DNA of 32,014 nucleotides from Candidatus Bathyarchaeota archaeon (GCA_013329615.1 DUKA01000032.1:1-32014); one strand, 5' to 3'. Positions 1 to 7,086 are shown, counted from the stretch's first letter. Translations and numbers: made by a program. The notes: generated by a model not told the origin, from the letters alone.

Positions 1-231
1 GTCGACTACGAGTTCAGGACGACGGTCGTCCCGGGCATCGTCGATGGTGGCGACCTAGAGGAGATCGCTAAGACCCTCGCGGGTTCGAAGAGGTATGTGC
101 TCCAGGGTTTCAAGCCCGGCTCTACCCTGTCCGATGAGTGTAGAAGCGTTGAACCCTATAGTTTGGTTGAGATGAGGCAGTTTGTCGACCGCGTCTCCCC
201 GTATTTTGCGGATGTCGGGTTGAGAGTTTAG
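1..231 (+). CDS. nrdG: Anaerobic ribonucleotide reductase activating protein, C-terminal part (partial)
   Basis: The window opens inside this gene and the last 76 codons are present, ending in TAG. The residues VVPGIVDGGDLEEIA followed by YVLQGFKPGSTL and a closing helix match the tail of archaeal NrdG-type radical-SAM activases. These enzymes use a 4Fe-4S cluster and S-adenosylmethionine to put a glycyl radical on the anaerobic ribonucleotide reductase. The cluster-binding CxxxCxxC motif would lie before base 1, so the assignment rests on the tail alone. A related pyruvate-formate-lyase-activating enzyme would look similar here. The gene is followed by a 196-base gap that holds a candidate structured RNA. 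Confidence 0.6.
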   Translation, partial: VDYEFRTTVVPGIVDGGDLEEIAKTLAGSKRYVLQGFKPGSTLSDECRSVEPYSLVEMRQFVDRVSPYFADVGLRV

Positions 232-238
232 AGTAGAA

Positions 239-311
239 AGACCGGGGGGCGAGGTTCTGCGACAAACCCCTCAGGTGTTTCTTGGCGTTCTGAGTATTGC
301 CGCCCCGGTCT
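239..311 (-). ncRNA. Candidate structured small RNA, three-way-junction fold
   Basis: Nine-base arms AGACCGGGG (239-247) and CCCCGGTCT (303-311) pair perfectly. Read on the minus strand, three more pairs form after one bulged base. Inside are two further 5-bp stems: 290-294 with 270-274 (CTCAG/CTGAG), and 265-269 with 252-256 (GGGTT/AACCT, one G-T pair). A minus-strand TATA box is centred 26 bases before base 311, the archaeal spacing for a transcript starting at the base of the outer stem. The 3' side continues into T-rich TTTCTACTC. It is not a recognisable tRNA (no D arm, no TTC T-loop) and lacks a C box. It could instead be a 3' structure of either flanking gene. Confidence 0.4.
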
Positions 312-332
312 CATTTAGCCCACACGAGGAAC

Positions 333-341
333 AATATATAC
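333..341 (-). promoter_or_regulatory. TATA box facing the candidate RNA
   Basis: The bases read GTATATATT on the minus strand. No protein gene starts downstream on that strand, because both neighbours converge here. The centre lies 26 bases before base 311, the first base of the hairpin. Confidence 0.45.
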
Positions 342-427
342 ATTACCCGCGAAATAAGTGTGAAAGATGTTATTGTAAATACTATTTCTCGGGTGTTTGT
401 ATATGCTACCGCGACAGAAGATACTCA

Positions 428-1048
428 TTAAACGTATCCGAAGATCGCCATGATGAGGGGCGTAATCACGACCTCGATCGCCGCGGCGAATATGAGCATG
501 GGCACGACGCGTGTGATGAAGAGTCCCAGTGCGGGTCTAGCTTCGTTCATTATGCTGCCTTTTCCCCGCAGGGAGTTTATGGCGGTGTAGCCGAGGCTCA
601 TCCCCATCGACATGGCAAGGATGATCGCGGGGATCTCAATGATGCCGTGTGGCGTGAGGCCGACGACTACGTATCCTACTCCGTAGATGGAGCCGAGGCT
701 GTTGGCGATCCAGCCTATGAAGAAGCCGTTGAAGATTATGAAGAAGAGGGGGAAGACTCCGCCGAGCAGCCCGCCGAGCATGAAGAGCAGGCTCTTGAAG
801 GCGTTGTTTGCGGCGATGAATCCGAAGAGTTCGAGTAGGCTCATGTTCTGTATATCGGGGAATGAGTTTAGCAGGTCGTTCATGGCTGAGGTGGGTATCG
901 TCTCGCCGAGGAGGTAGCCCATCCCGAGGCTGAAGCCGAATAGGAAGCAGCAGAAGGCGAATATCGGTATGAGGCCCCGCGCGTACTCTGAGTAGTCGCC
1001 GAATAGGAGCCATTTGATGCCCCGGGTCTGCGTCTGTGGCTTCGTCAT
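428..1048 (-). CDS. SpoIIM-family (DUF95) integral membrane protein
   Basis: This is a 206-residue, very hydrophobic protein with about five membrane segments. The signature GLTPHGIIEIPAI near residue 130 is the conserved core of the SpoIIM/DUF95 family. In Bacillus, SpoIIM helps remodel peptidoglycan during engulfment. The archaeal members have no known role, so nothing about sporulation should be inferred. It starts five bases after the histone stop codon, so the two are probably co-transcribed. The family assignment is firm and the function is unknown. Confidence 0.8.
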   Translation of the reverse strand: MTKPQTQTRGIKWLLFGDYSEYARGLIPIFAFCCFLFGFSLGMGYLLGETIPTSAMNDLLNSFPDIQNMSLLELFGFIAANNAFKSLLFMLGGLLGGVFPLFFIIFNGFFIGWIANSLGSIYGVGYVVVGLTPHGIIEIPAIILAMSMGMSLGYTAINSLRGKGSIMNEARPALGLFITRVVPMLIFAAAIEVVITPLIMAIFGYV

Positions 1049-1053
1049 CGCGT

Positions 1054-1284
1054 CTACTCTCGTTCCTTCTCCTTGATGCGGGCGGCTCTGATATCTCTTT
1101 CTAGGACGGTTTTTCGGTTGTCTTTTCTCGCGTTTTCGACGGCGGCTTCGGCGATTCTCTGCGCGAGTTCGCCTACGGCGCGTCTCATCTCCTCGGCGGC
1201 CTCCTCGCTGATCTTGATGTCGCCCTGTTTCTTTATGAGCCTCCGCATTGGGGCGAGGGTGAATTCCTCTGCCAGTTTGTGCAC
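1054..1284 (-). CDS. Archaeal histone
   Basis: This 76-residue protein is a single histone fold. LAPMRRLIKKQGDIKIS matches helix 1 and loop 1 of the HMf family, followed by a long central helix. RKTV (57-60) is the DNA-contacting loop 2, and ERDIRAA forms helix 3. About eight extra residues precede the fold, and a short charged tail (KEKERE) follows. Such proteins dimerise and polymerise to wrap DNA. The GTG start lies 28 bases after a TATA-like element, suggesting a leaderless message. The SpoIIM-family gene follows five bases downstream, an unusual partner for a histone. Confidence 0.9.
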   Translation of the reverse strand: MHKLAEEFTLAPMRRLIKKQGDIKISEEAAEEMRRAVGELAQRIAEAAVENARKDNRKTVLERDIRAARIKEKERE

Positions 1285-1307
1285 CCGGTGGTTATGCGGG
1301 TGGGCGG

Positions 1308-1315
1308 GTTATTGT
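1308..1315 (-). promoter_or_regulatory. TATA-like element of the histone gene
   Basis: ACAATAAC on the minus strand is centred about 28 bases before the GTG start at 1284, consistent with a leaderless transcript. It is a weak match to the consensus. Confidence 0.4.
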
Positions 1316-1374
1316 GTCTTTCCCGGGGTAAGGTATTTAGTCGAGGGTGGGTATCTGGGGTGTAGGTTTGGAAT

Positions 1375-1566
1375 ATGGCCGATGTTAAGGTCGATCTTGC
1401 GAAGTGTGAAGGCGCGGGTGTGTGCGCCGAGGTCTGCCCCATGAACGTCTATGACATGGTTGAGATCGGTGGGAAGAAGAAGGCGCAGGCGACGCGTGCC
1501 GCGGACTGCATAATATGTATGGCTTGCGTTAACGGGTGCCCCGCCGCAGCCATCACAGTAGAGTAG
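1375..1566 (+). CDS. Small ferredoxin with one altered cluster site
   Basis: This 63-residue ferredoxin resembles two-cluster bacterial-type electron carriers. The second motif is intact: CIICMACVNGCP gives C-x2-C-x2-C-x3-CP. The first reads CEGAGVCAEVCP, in which the usual second cysteine is alanine (codon GCG). Relatives with aspartate there often hold a 3Fe-4S or a labile 4Fe-4S cluster, and alanine cannot act as a ligand. A [3Fe-4S][4Fe-4S] protein is therefore the likely form. A GGT-containing purine stretch lies about eight bases before ATG, and GTATTTAG at 1329-1336 may be its TATA box. It is divergent from the histone gene, and no redox partner is adjacent. Confidence 0.88.
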   Translation: MADVKVDLAKCEGAGVCAEVCPMNVYDMVEIGGKKKAQATRAADCIICMACVNGCPAAAITVE

Positions 1567-1580
1567 ACGCCCTGATACGG

Positions 1581-1588
1581 TTATTATC
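1581..1588 (+). promoter_or_regulatory. TATA box of nep1
   Basis: TTATTATC is centred 28 bases before the ATG at 1612, as in leaderless archaeal genes. Confidence 0.5.
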
Positions 1589-1611
1589 AGGGACCCCATC
1601 TTATTCTTAGA

Positions 1612-2292
1612 ATGCTCAACGTCCTCTTCGTCGAAGCCGCATTAGAGATAGTGCCGAGGAAGATCAGTCGTCACCCATCCGTGACGCGGAACGCGAAGAA
1701 GGATGGAAAGAACCCGGAAGGAGTTCTGCTTGATAGGAGCCTGCATCACCACGCGATGGTTGCGCTGCCCGAGGCGGAGAAGAGGGGGAGACCTGACATC
1801 CTCCAGTTCTGCCTCTTGGAGGCGTTGGGTTCTCCGCTGAATAAGGTGGGGAAACTCAAACCGATGGCGCACACTCTGAATGGTGACTTCATCGACTTCT
1901 CCCCCGAGCTCAGGCTTCCGCGGGACGCGTATAGGTTCAGGAGTCTGATGGAGCAGCTCTTCGCTGAGGGGAGGGTCCCGCCGGGGGAGGGGGAGCCGCT
2001 GATGACGCTGGCGAGGAAGTCGCTCGGGGAGGTCAAGGAGGGTGTACACCCGAGCAGGACCTTCGCTTTGACGAGCCACGGTAAGATGGAGAAGCTGGCG
2101 GAGCTGTGTAGGCGGTTGGCGGCGGAGGAGAATCCATTAGTCTTCTTGGGCGCCTACCCGCACGGCGCGTTGAGGGAGGAGACGCTGGCGGAGGCGGATG
2201 AGGCTGTAAGCATACACCCCGATGCGCTTGAGGCGTGGGTGGTGACTTCGCGCCTCATCTACGAGTATGAGAAGGCTTCGGGGCTAGAGTAG
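1612..2292 (+). CDS. nep1: rRNA small-subunit pseudouridine methyltransferase Nep1 (Emg1)
   Basis: This SPOUT-class enzyme N1-methylates a pseudouridine in 16S rRNA (position 914 in Methanocaldococcus) and takes part in small-subunit assembly. The 226-residue length is normal for archaeal members. Family landmarks include LLDRSLHHHAM (about 39-49), KRGRPDILQFCLLEALGSPLN (58-78, RNA and dimer contacts) and LVFLGAYPHG with AVSIHPDALEAW near the C-terminus, where the knotted cofactor site sits. The start is supported by a TATA box 28 bases upstream. Its end overlaps the convergent HAD gene by nine bases. The identification is firm. Confidence 0.93.
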   Translation: MLNVLFVEAALEIVPRKISRHPSVTRNAKKDGKNPEGVLLDRSLHHHAMVALPEAEKRGRPDILQFCLLEALGSPLNKVGKLKPMAHTLNGDFIDFSPELRLPRDAYRFRSLMEQLFAEGRVPPGEGEPLMTLARKSLGEVKEGVHPSRTFALTSHGKMEKLAELCRRLAAEENPLVFLGAYPHGALREETLAEADEAVSIHPDALEAWVVTSRLIYEYEKASGLE

Positions 2293-2916
2293 ACGAGAAG
2301 CAAACTCGTTGAGGTCGTGGACCACGTCCTCTCCCTTGAGTTGCCCGATCCTGTCGAGGTGGTACGCCTTGACGCCGAGCTTCTTCGGGGCACGATAGTC
2401 GAACTCCTCGTGGTCTCCGACGTGTGCCAGCTCCTCCGGCTTTATCTCGAGTATGTCGCATACACGTTGGTAGAAGTCCGGAGCTTTCTTTACGGCGTTG
2501 AAGTCGGTTGGCGCGCTGAACACCCTGCTGAAGGGGTACTCTATGCATCCGAGCTGTATCTGGAGGAACTCGCGTATGGTGTTTGAGGAGACGATCAGGG
2601 GGTATTTCTTCCCGAGACGGTTGAGGGCGGGCTGCGCGTCGGGGTAGACGCGGCACTCGTCCTTGCGGCGCTGGGGGAGGTTTCGCCAGTAGTGGGGTAA
2701 CCCGAGGCGCCTCCACCAGTAGCCCATGTCGTACCACTCCGGTCGCCCCTCGCCGACGTCCGCGTACTCGGCGAAGACCTTCTTGCGCGCCTCTTCGAGG
2801 GGGAGCCCGTGAGCCTCGGCGTAGAGGGCGGGTATATCACCCTCCCAGATGGTCTTGCTGTAGCTGTGGTCGACGAGGGTTCCCTCCATGTCGAAGCTGA
2901 CTACCCGGATCGGCAT
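2284..2916 (-). CDS. HAD-superfamily hydrolase
   Basis: This is a 210-residue haloacid-dehalogenase-type phosphatase. Motif I is DMEGTLVD with the nucleophile at D9. The usual second aspartate is glutamate (E11), as in DxEGT enolase-phosphatases. Motif II is VSSN, the lysine lies in AVKKAPDFY, and motif III is HVGDHEEFDYRAPKKLG. A helical cap between about residues 20 and 95 covers the active site and is rich in Trp and Tyr (EWYDMGYWWRR). The substrate cannot be read from sequence. It lies 37 bases downstream of the glyoxalase-fold gene on the same strand, so they probably form an operon. Confidence 0.82.
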   Translation of the reverse strand: MPIRVVSFDMEGTLVDHSYSKTIWEGDIPALYAEAHGLPLEEARKKVFAEYADVGEGRPEWYDMGYWWRRLGLPHYWRNLPQRRKDECRVYPDAQPALNRLGKKYPLIVSSNTIREFLQIQLGCIEYPFSRVFSAPTDFNAVKKAPDFYQRVCDILEIKPEELAHVGDHEEFDYRAPKKLGVKAYHLDRIGQLKGEDVVHDLNEFASRLL

Positions 2917-2953
2917 GGGGTATTGGGCGTGTTTCTCGTTGAAAAGGGCGGCG

Positions 2954-3367
2954 CTAGTTTGCGGGTTTGCTTCCTATCTCCTGCGCGAACCTGAGAAGGT
3001 ACCCATCTGGGTCTTGGACGAGGAACTCCTTGACACCGTAGAGGGTGTCTCCTCCCCGGTACCAGCTCTCCTTCACGGGTCGGAAGAGGGGGACGTCATT
3101 TGCTTCTAGTGACTTGACGAGGGCGTTCACGTCGTCCGCGTGAAACTGGAAGTTGATGCCACGCCCGTATGGGTGTTCGAGTTCACCCGTCGCCCAGTGA
3201 CCGTTCGTCTCCTCAATCATGAGCTGCGCATCTTGGAAGCTGAGGTACATGAACTTGTTAGCGGGGCGCTCGTACTCCACCTTGAACCCGAGTGTGTCGA
3301 CGTAGAAGGCTCGGCTCCGTGTGAGATTGGAGACGCTTAGCTCGGGTACTAGGGCGTTGAAATGCAT
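2954..3367 (-). CDS. VOC-superfamily (glyoxalase/bleomycin-resistance fold) protein
   Basis: This 137-residue protein has two beta-alpha-beta-beta-beta units: residues 5-45 (LVPELSVSNLTRSRAFYVDTL) and 72-130 (NFQFHADDVNALVKSLE, then QDPDGYLLRF). The metal-binding glutamate of glyoxalases in the last strand is arginine here (YLLRF), which favours a bleomycin-resistance-type binding protein or an atypical enzyme. A TATA-like element lies 28 bases before ATG. The HAD phosphatase gene follows. Substrate unknown. Confidence 0.8.
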   Translation of the reverse strand: MHFNALVPELSVSNLTRSRAFYVDTLGFKVEYERPANKFMYLSFQDAQLMIEETNGHWATGELEHPYGRGINFQFHADDVNALVKSLEANDVPLFRPVKESWYRGGDTLYGVKEFLVQDPDGYLLRFAQEIGSKPAN

Positions 3368-3391
3368 GTGGGGTGTATCGTCGTTGGGTGG

Positions 3392-3398
3392 CTAAAGG
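3392..3398 (-). promoter_or_regulatory. TATA box of the VOC/HAD operon
   Basis: CCTTTAG on the minus strand is centred 28 bases before the ATG at 3367. Confidence 0.45.
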
Positions 3399-3463
3399 TT
3401 GTGGAGCGTGTCTCTCCTCGTAACCGTTAAAATCGGTTGGGCGCCATGGTATATGGTGTATTC

Positions 3464-4315
3464 TTGGCGAAGATGATCATCACGGCGGCTTTGACGGGGG
3501 GCGAGCCGGTACACAAGGGCATGACGCCCTACGTGCCGAGTTCCCCCGAGGAGATAGCGGAGGAGACTTACAAGTGCTGGGAGGCGGGTGCCTCCATTGT
3601 GCACCTGCACGCGAAGGACCCATTGACGGGGAAGCCGGCTTCGGACCCGAACCCGTACTTCAAGAAGTACGCGAAGATGATCCGGGATAGGTGCGACATC
3701 ATCATAAACATGACGACGGGGGGCGCGCGCCCGACGACGGGTGAAAAGCTCGACGAGATGGTGAAGGAGAGGTGCGGCCTCGGGGCGGAGATGATGAGCC
3801 TAAACATGGGCACCATCAACCTCTGGACGCCTCCTTACGAGAACGTCTTCATGAACGAGATACCCCGGATCAAGCGCTGGGTCGGCTACATGTACGACGC
3901 GGGCATCAAGCCCGAGCTTGAGTTCTACGACACGGGTATGATAAACGCGACGAAGATGCTCGTCAGGGACGGGGTCTTGAAGGAGCCGCTCCACGTGCAG
4001 TTCGTGATGGTGGGGACGACGGGCTGGTCCCCGAACCCGAAGGCGCTCATGTATGGCGTGGAGCAGCTTAACCCGAGCTGGACGTGGAGCGTCTGCTCCC
4101 TCGGGCGCACGCAGCTGCCGATGGGGGCTTTCGCGATGACCCTCGGCGGGCACGTTCGCGTCGGCTTCGAGGACAACATCTACATCCGCCACGGCGAGCT
4201 GGCGAAGAGCAACGCCGACCTCGTGAAGAGGATTGTCACAATCGCGGAGGCGCTCAACATAGAGGTGGCGAAGCCCGACGAGGCGAGGAAGATGCTTGGG
4301 CTCCCCAAATCATAG
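3464..4315 (+). CDS. BKACE-family beta-keto acid cleavage enzyme (DUF849)
   Basis: BKACE enzymes condense a beta-keto acid with acetyl-CoA and release acetoacetate plus a new CoA thioester. The type member, Kce, cleaves 3-keto-5-aminohexanoate in lysine fermentation. Here the TIM-barrel protein begins MIITAALTG, has the zinc-binding VHLHAKDP (about residues 46-53), NMTTGGARPTTGEKL, and GGHVRVGFEDN near the C-terminus, which supplies the acidic ligand. The TTG at 3464 is chosen because family members start just before IITAALTG and GGTG precedes it. An ATG at 3446 or TTG at 3437 would add 6-9 residues. Substrate specificity is unknown, and no lysine-fermentation genes adjoin it. Confidence 0.88.
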   Translation: MAKMIITAALTGGEPVHKGMTPYVPSSPEEIAEETYKCWEAGASIVHLHAKDPLTGKPASDPNPYFKKYAKMIRDRCDIIINMTTGGARPTTGEKLDEMVKERCGLGAEMMSLNMGTINLWTPPYENVFMNEIPRIKRWVGYMYDAGIKPELEFYDTGMINATKMLVRDGVLKEPLHVQFVMVGTTGWSPNPKALMYGVEQLNPSWTWSVCSLGRTQLPMGAFAMTLGGHVRVGFEDNIYIRHGELAKSNADLVKRIVTIAEALNIEVAKPDEARKMLGLPKS

Positions 4316-4369
4316 CGCCGTGACCCGCTACACACGATAACGAAGAAAAATTGTGTGGAATAACACGCG

Positions 4370-4417
4370 TTTTTGCATACATTCGTGATCCAACGGAGCG
4401 TTTTTCTGGCTATTTTT
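4370..4417 (+). terminator. Oligo-T tracts downstream of the BKACE gene
   Basis: Three T5 tracts occur at 4370-4374, 4401-4405 and 4413-4417 in the 220-base gap after the BKACE stop codon. Archaeal RNA polymerase terminates at such runs without needing a hairpin. A weak CACAC/GTGTG pairing (4330-4357) precedes them. Confidence 0.45.
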
Positions 4418-4445
4418 GGTGAATGGCGGCCTAGAATTTGGGATT

Positions 4446-4457
4446 GGGTGTACACCC
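4446..4457. promoter_or_regulatory. 12-bp perfect palindrome, possible operator
   Basis: GGGTGTACACCC is a perfect palindrome 33 bases before the TATA box of the double ferritin gene. This is a plausible site for a dimeric regulator, for example one responding to metal or oxidants. The same 12-mer recurs inside nep1 at 2040-2051, where it is coding. Confidence 0.35.
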
Positions 4458-4489
4458 CTCCCTCCCCTTTTCACGGCGCGCCTGCGAAT

Positions 4490-4498
4490 CATATATAT
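4490..4498 (+). promoter_or_regulatory. TATA box of the double ferritin-like gene
   Basis: CATATATAT is a strong TATA box. Transcription would start near 4518-4522, giving a short leader with AGAGGT at 4522-4527 before the ATG at 4536. Confidence 0.6.
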
Positions 4499-4535
4499 TC
4501 ACAGATTCCTGAGACTCAATCAGAGGTTATGGAAA

Positions 4536-5513
4536 ATGGCTGTTAAAACTACGCCAAAGTACATCGACCTGCTCAACGAGGCCGTGGAGAGAGAGATACA
4601 GGTGAGCATCCAGTACCTACTCCAGCACGGCAAGATGGAGAAGCTCATCAGGAGGACGCTCCCCGAGAACATACTCCTCGATAAGACGACTTACGAGGCT
4701 GTCGGCAAGTTCCTTCGCGAGATAGGGATTCAGGAGATGAAGCACGCCGCCGCGATTATGGAGAGGATATACTACCTCGGCGGAAAGGCCACCACGAAGG
4801 CGAAGAAGCCTGTCATCGGCGGCTCACTCAGCGAATTCGCCAAGCTCGGCGTGGGCGCCGAGGAGGAGGCACTCACACTCTACAGGAAGATCATCGACGA
4901 GGCGCGCAAGGCGGGCGACTACGAGACACACGAGCTGTTCGAGAAGATATATGGCGAGGAGGAGGTGCACCTCTTCAAGTTCCAAGAATATACGAAGTTC
5001 AAGGACGAGCCACAGGACAGCGATGTTAAACCAAGCGAGTGGCGCAGGGCCTACACCGACGACTACTTCGCCCTTCTCAACAAGGCGGTCGCCAGCGAGA
5101 TCATGGCCATCATCCAGTACACAAACCAGCACGAGAAGGCGGCCCTCCTCAAGCTCAGGATGAAGGAGACGCCCCTCGAGACTATCACCGAGAAGAACAA
5201 GACACAGGTCGTCAGCGACCTTCTAAAACCCATCTTCATGCAGGAGATGGAGCACCTCGAGAAGATATCGGAGAGGATATACTTGCTCGAGGGCGAGGCG
5301 GTCGCGATGCCCGACCCACTCCCCAAGGTAGGGGAGACCGTCGACGAGTTCCTGCACCTCGACCACGAGGCCGAGAACGACGCCATACTCCTCTACAGGA
5401 GGATAATCGACGAAGCTATGAAGCGCGGAGACACGCTCACGAGGCGCATGTTCGAGGACATCGTCATACAGGAAGAGGAGCACTACTGGAAATTCGATGA
5501 CTTCATTCGCTAG
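4536..5513 (+). CDS. Tandem bacterioferritin-like protein with two diiron domains
   Basis: This 325-residue protein carries two ferritin-like four-helix bundles in one chain. The first (about 8-150) has E20, E67-x2-H70, E110/E111 and E142-x2-H145. The second (about 172-325) repeats the pattern with ASEI, QEMEHLEK, EAENDAI and QEEEHYWKF. Each half therefore keeps a complete E, ExxH, E, ExxH set of iron ligands. The halves are clearly homologous (EIGIQEMKH and PIFMQEMEH; YRKIIDEA and YRRIIDEA). Single-domain relatives form 24-subunit iron stores or Dps-like oxidant detoxifiers. A fused pair may build a different shell or a ferroxidase. The ATG at 4536 follows an AGAGGT ribosome site, and reading further upstream would run into the promoter. 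Confidence 0.85.
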   Translation: MAVKTTPKYIDLLNEAVEREIQVSIQYLLQHGKMEKLIRRTLPENILLDKTTYEAVGKFLREIGIQEMKHAAAIMERIYYLGGKATTKAKKPVIGGSLSEFAKLGVGAEEEALTLYRKIIDEARKAGDYETHELFEKIYGEEEVHLFKFQEYTKFKDEPQDSDVKPSEWRRAYTDDYFALLNKAVASEIMAIIQYTNQHEKAALLKLRMKETPLETITEKNKTQVVSDLLKPIFMQEMEHLEKISERIYLLEGEAVAMPDPLPKVGETVDEFLHLDHEAENDAILLYRRIIDEAMKRGDTLTRRMFEDIVIQEEEHYWKFDDFIR

Positions 5514-5561
5514 ACGCCGCGGTTTTCACCGTCCACTCCGACGATTCTTTCACTCAGCCCC

Positions 5562-5566
5562 TTTTT
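5562..5566 (+). terminator. Oligo-T terminator after the ferritin-like gene
   Basis: A T5 run, followed shortly by CTTTTCC, lies about 50 bases after the stop codon in a pyrimidine-rich stretch. No hairpin precedes it. Confidence 0.35.
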
Positions 5567-5630
5567 GTAATCCTTTTCCGGCATCAAATAAAATCTTTAA
5601 GATGTAAAATAGCGATAAACCGAACATTTC

Positions 5631-5638
5631 TTTTATTA
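5631..5638 (+). promoter_or_regulatory. TATA box of the GH3-like gene
   Basis: TTTTATTA is centred 25 bases before the ATG at 5659, predicting a leaderless message. Confidence 0.5.
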
Positions 5639-5658
5639 CTTTGAAATATATCGTTTAG

Positions 5659-7086
5659 ATGTCATCGATTCTACCCAGAATTCTATTGCCGTTCGCGAAA
5701 CCATACGCGCTATCATTCCTCGACGAGAAGAGCATCGCCTCGAAGATGGAGGTGCTTATTAAGAAAAAGCTGAGAACACAGTCGAAGACGAGGATCGGTG
5801 ACGCCTTGGGCATAGGGTCAAACACATCAATTGAAAAGCTCCCGCTGACGAGTTACGAATTCTACAGGAAGTACTTCGAGTCGCCAAGCGAGGGGGATCT
5901 CATCTATCCCCTCGGAGACTACGTCAAGGCGATCACGAGCGGTACCATGGGGAAGCCGAAGTCCTTCCTGCTACCAAAGACGGGGCTGCAGGACAACCTG
6001 ATGAAGACGGGCTTCACGGTCATGCTGCTCGGGACGCACGATGGCGAGAAGATAACATTCGAGGCCGGTGACACGGTTTACAGGAACGTGCCGGGGGGAT
6101 CACACATCGCCGTCTTCCTGACGAATCTCTTCGAGAAGAACGACTCGGGCTGGGTAAAACAGTGCCCCGACTCAGACCTGCCTTTCCAGACGAAGGTGGA
6201 CTACTTCGTCGACCACTACAAGGAGATAGACGTCGCCTACATGACGGTGCCAACGCTGCTCGAGGAGGTCTACCCGCGCATCGGCAAGCCCATCCATCTG
6301 AAGGGCTTCATGACACAGGACACTGCCGCTGGAGCTTTCAAGGAGAAGATAAGGGAGGTCACTGGAGGCTACCCGAAGTCGAACTACGGCGCGACGGAGA
6401 CGATGTTCTGTAGCATGCCCTCGATAGAGCACCCGGGCGCATTTCTGCTCGATTGGAGGGTCATCTACCCCGAATTCATCCCCGAGAAGGAAAAGATCGA
6501 GGCAAACACCGGTATTGAGAAAGAGGCCCCTGATATGCTGACACTGACCCAGGTCGAAGCGGGCAAGATGTATCAGTTGGTCGCCACGCCGCTCAAGAAC
6601 GACATGACGCGGTACGTCATGCCCGACATCTTCGAATGCGTTGACACGTGCGACGACGTGCTCGGCGCAAGCATGCCCGTCTTCAGATATCACATGAGGG
6701 CAGACAGACTGATAATGTTACACAACTTCACACGAATAGTCGAGAACGAGCTGATCGACATCCTCCACGCCGCTGGTGTCCCCTTCGTCGACTTCACAGC
6801 GAGGAAGACCTCTGAGGGCATACACGACTACATGGAACTATACATAGAGCTCAAGGAGAAGGGCGACGTAGCGGCCTTGACGAAGCAGATCGACGACAAG
6901 CTCATGGAGGTGGACAAGGACTGGAGAGACCTCTCACACTTCCTAAAATACACGCCTCTAAAGGTCAATCTCCTCCCACGGGGCACGTTCCACAAGTACC
7001 TCGCCTCTCAGACGGGCATGCCGCGCGTCGAACGAATAGGCATGTCAGACGAGAGATTCGCCGGGCTCATTAGTAAACGGTCTTAA
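5659..7086 (+). CDS. GH3-like acyl-adenylating enzyme
   Basis: This 475-residue protein belongs to the GH3 branch of the adenylate-forming superfamily. TSGTMGKPK (93-101) is the ATP phosphate loop, YGATET (243-248) is the second nucleotide motif, and YVMPDIFECVD with FRYHMRADRLIMLH is the hinge and ribose-binding region before the C-terminal lid. Plant GH3 enzymes adenylate jasmonate or auxin and join them to amino acids. Prokaryotic relatives are largely uncharacterised, so acyl-amide or acyl-CoA formation are both possible. No substrate can be named. The start is supported by a TATA box 25 bases upstream. The last 17 bases overlap the convergent membrane-protein gene. Confidence 0.75.
   Translation: MSSILPRILLPFAKPYALSFLDEKSIASKMEVLIKKKLRTQSKTRIGDALGIGSNTSIEKLPLTSYEFYRKYFESPSEGDLIYPLGDYVKAITSGTMGKPKSFLLPKTGLQDNLMKTGFTVMLLGTHDGEKITFEAGDTVYRNVPGGSHIAVFLTNLFEKNDSGWVKQCPDSDLPFQTKVDYFVDHYKEIDVAYMTVPTLLEEVYPRIGKPIHLKGFMTQDTAAGAFKEKIREVTGGYPKSNYGATETMFCSMPSIEHPGAFLLDWRVIYPEFIPEKEKIEANTGIEKEAPDMLTLTQVEAGKMYQLVATPLKNDMTRYVMPDIFECVDTCDDVLGASMPVFRYHMRADRLIMLHNFTRIVENELIDILHAAGVPFVDFTARKTSEGIHDYMELYIELKEKGDVAALTKQIDDKLMEVDKDWRDLSHFLKYTPLKVNLLPRGTFHKYLASQTGMPRVERIGMSDERFAGLISKRS

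Noticed and set aside
239..311. tRNA gene
   Set aside because: The outer stem and length are tRNA-like, but there is no D arm, no TTC T-loop and no plausible seven-base anticodon loop on either strand.
275..838. Long plus-strand open frame opposite the SpoIIM-family gene
   Set aside because: It is rich in Glu, Asp and His in a way typical of antisense reading, has no family features, and lies over a clear membrane-protein gene.
2040..2051. Regulatory role for the palindrome copy inside nep1
   Set aside because: It encodes conserved-looking residues (GVHP) in mid-gene and no start follows, so this copy is probably coincidental.
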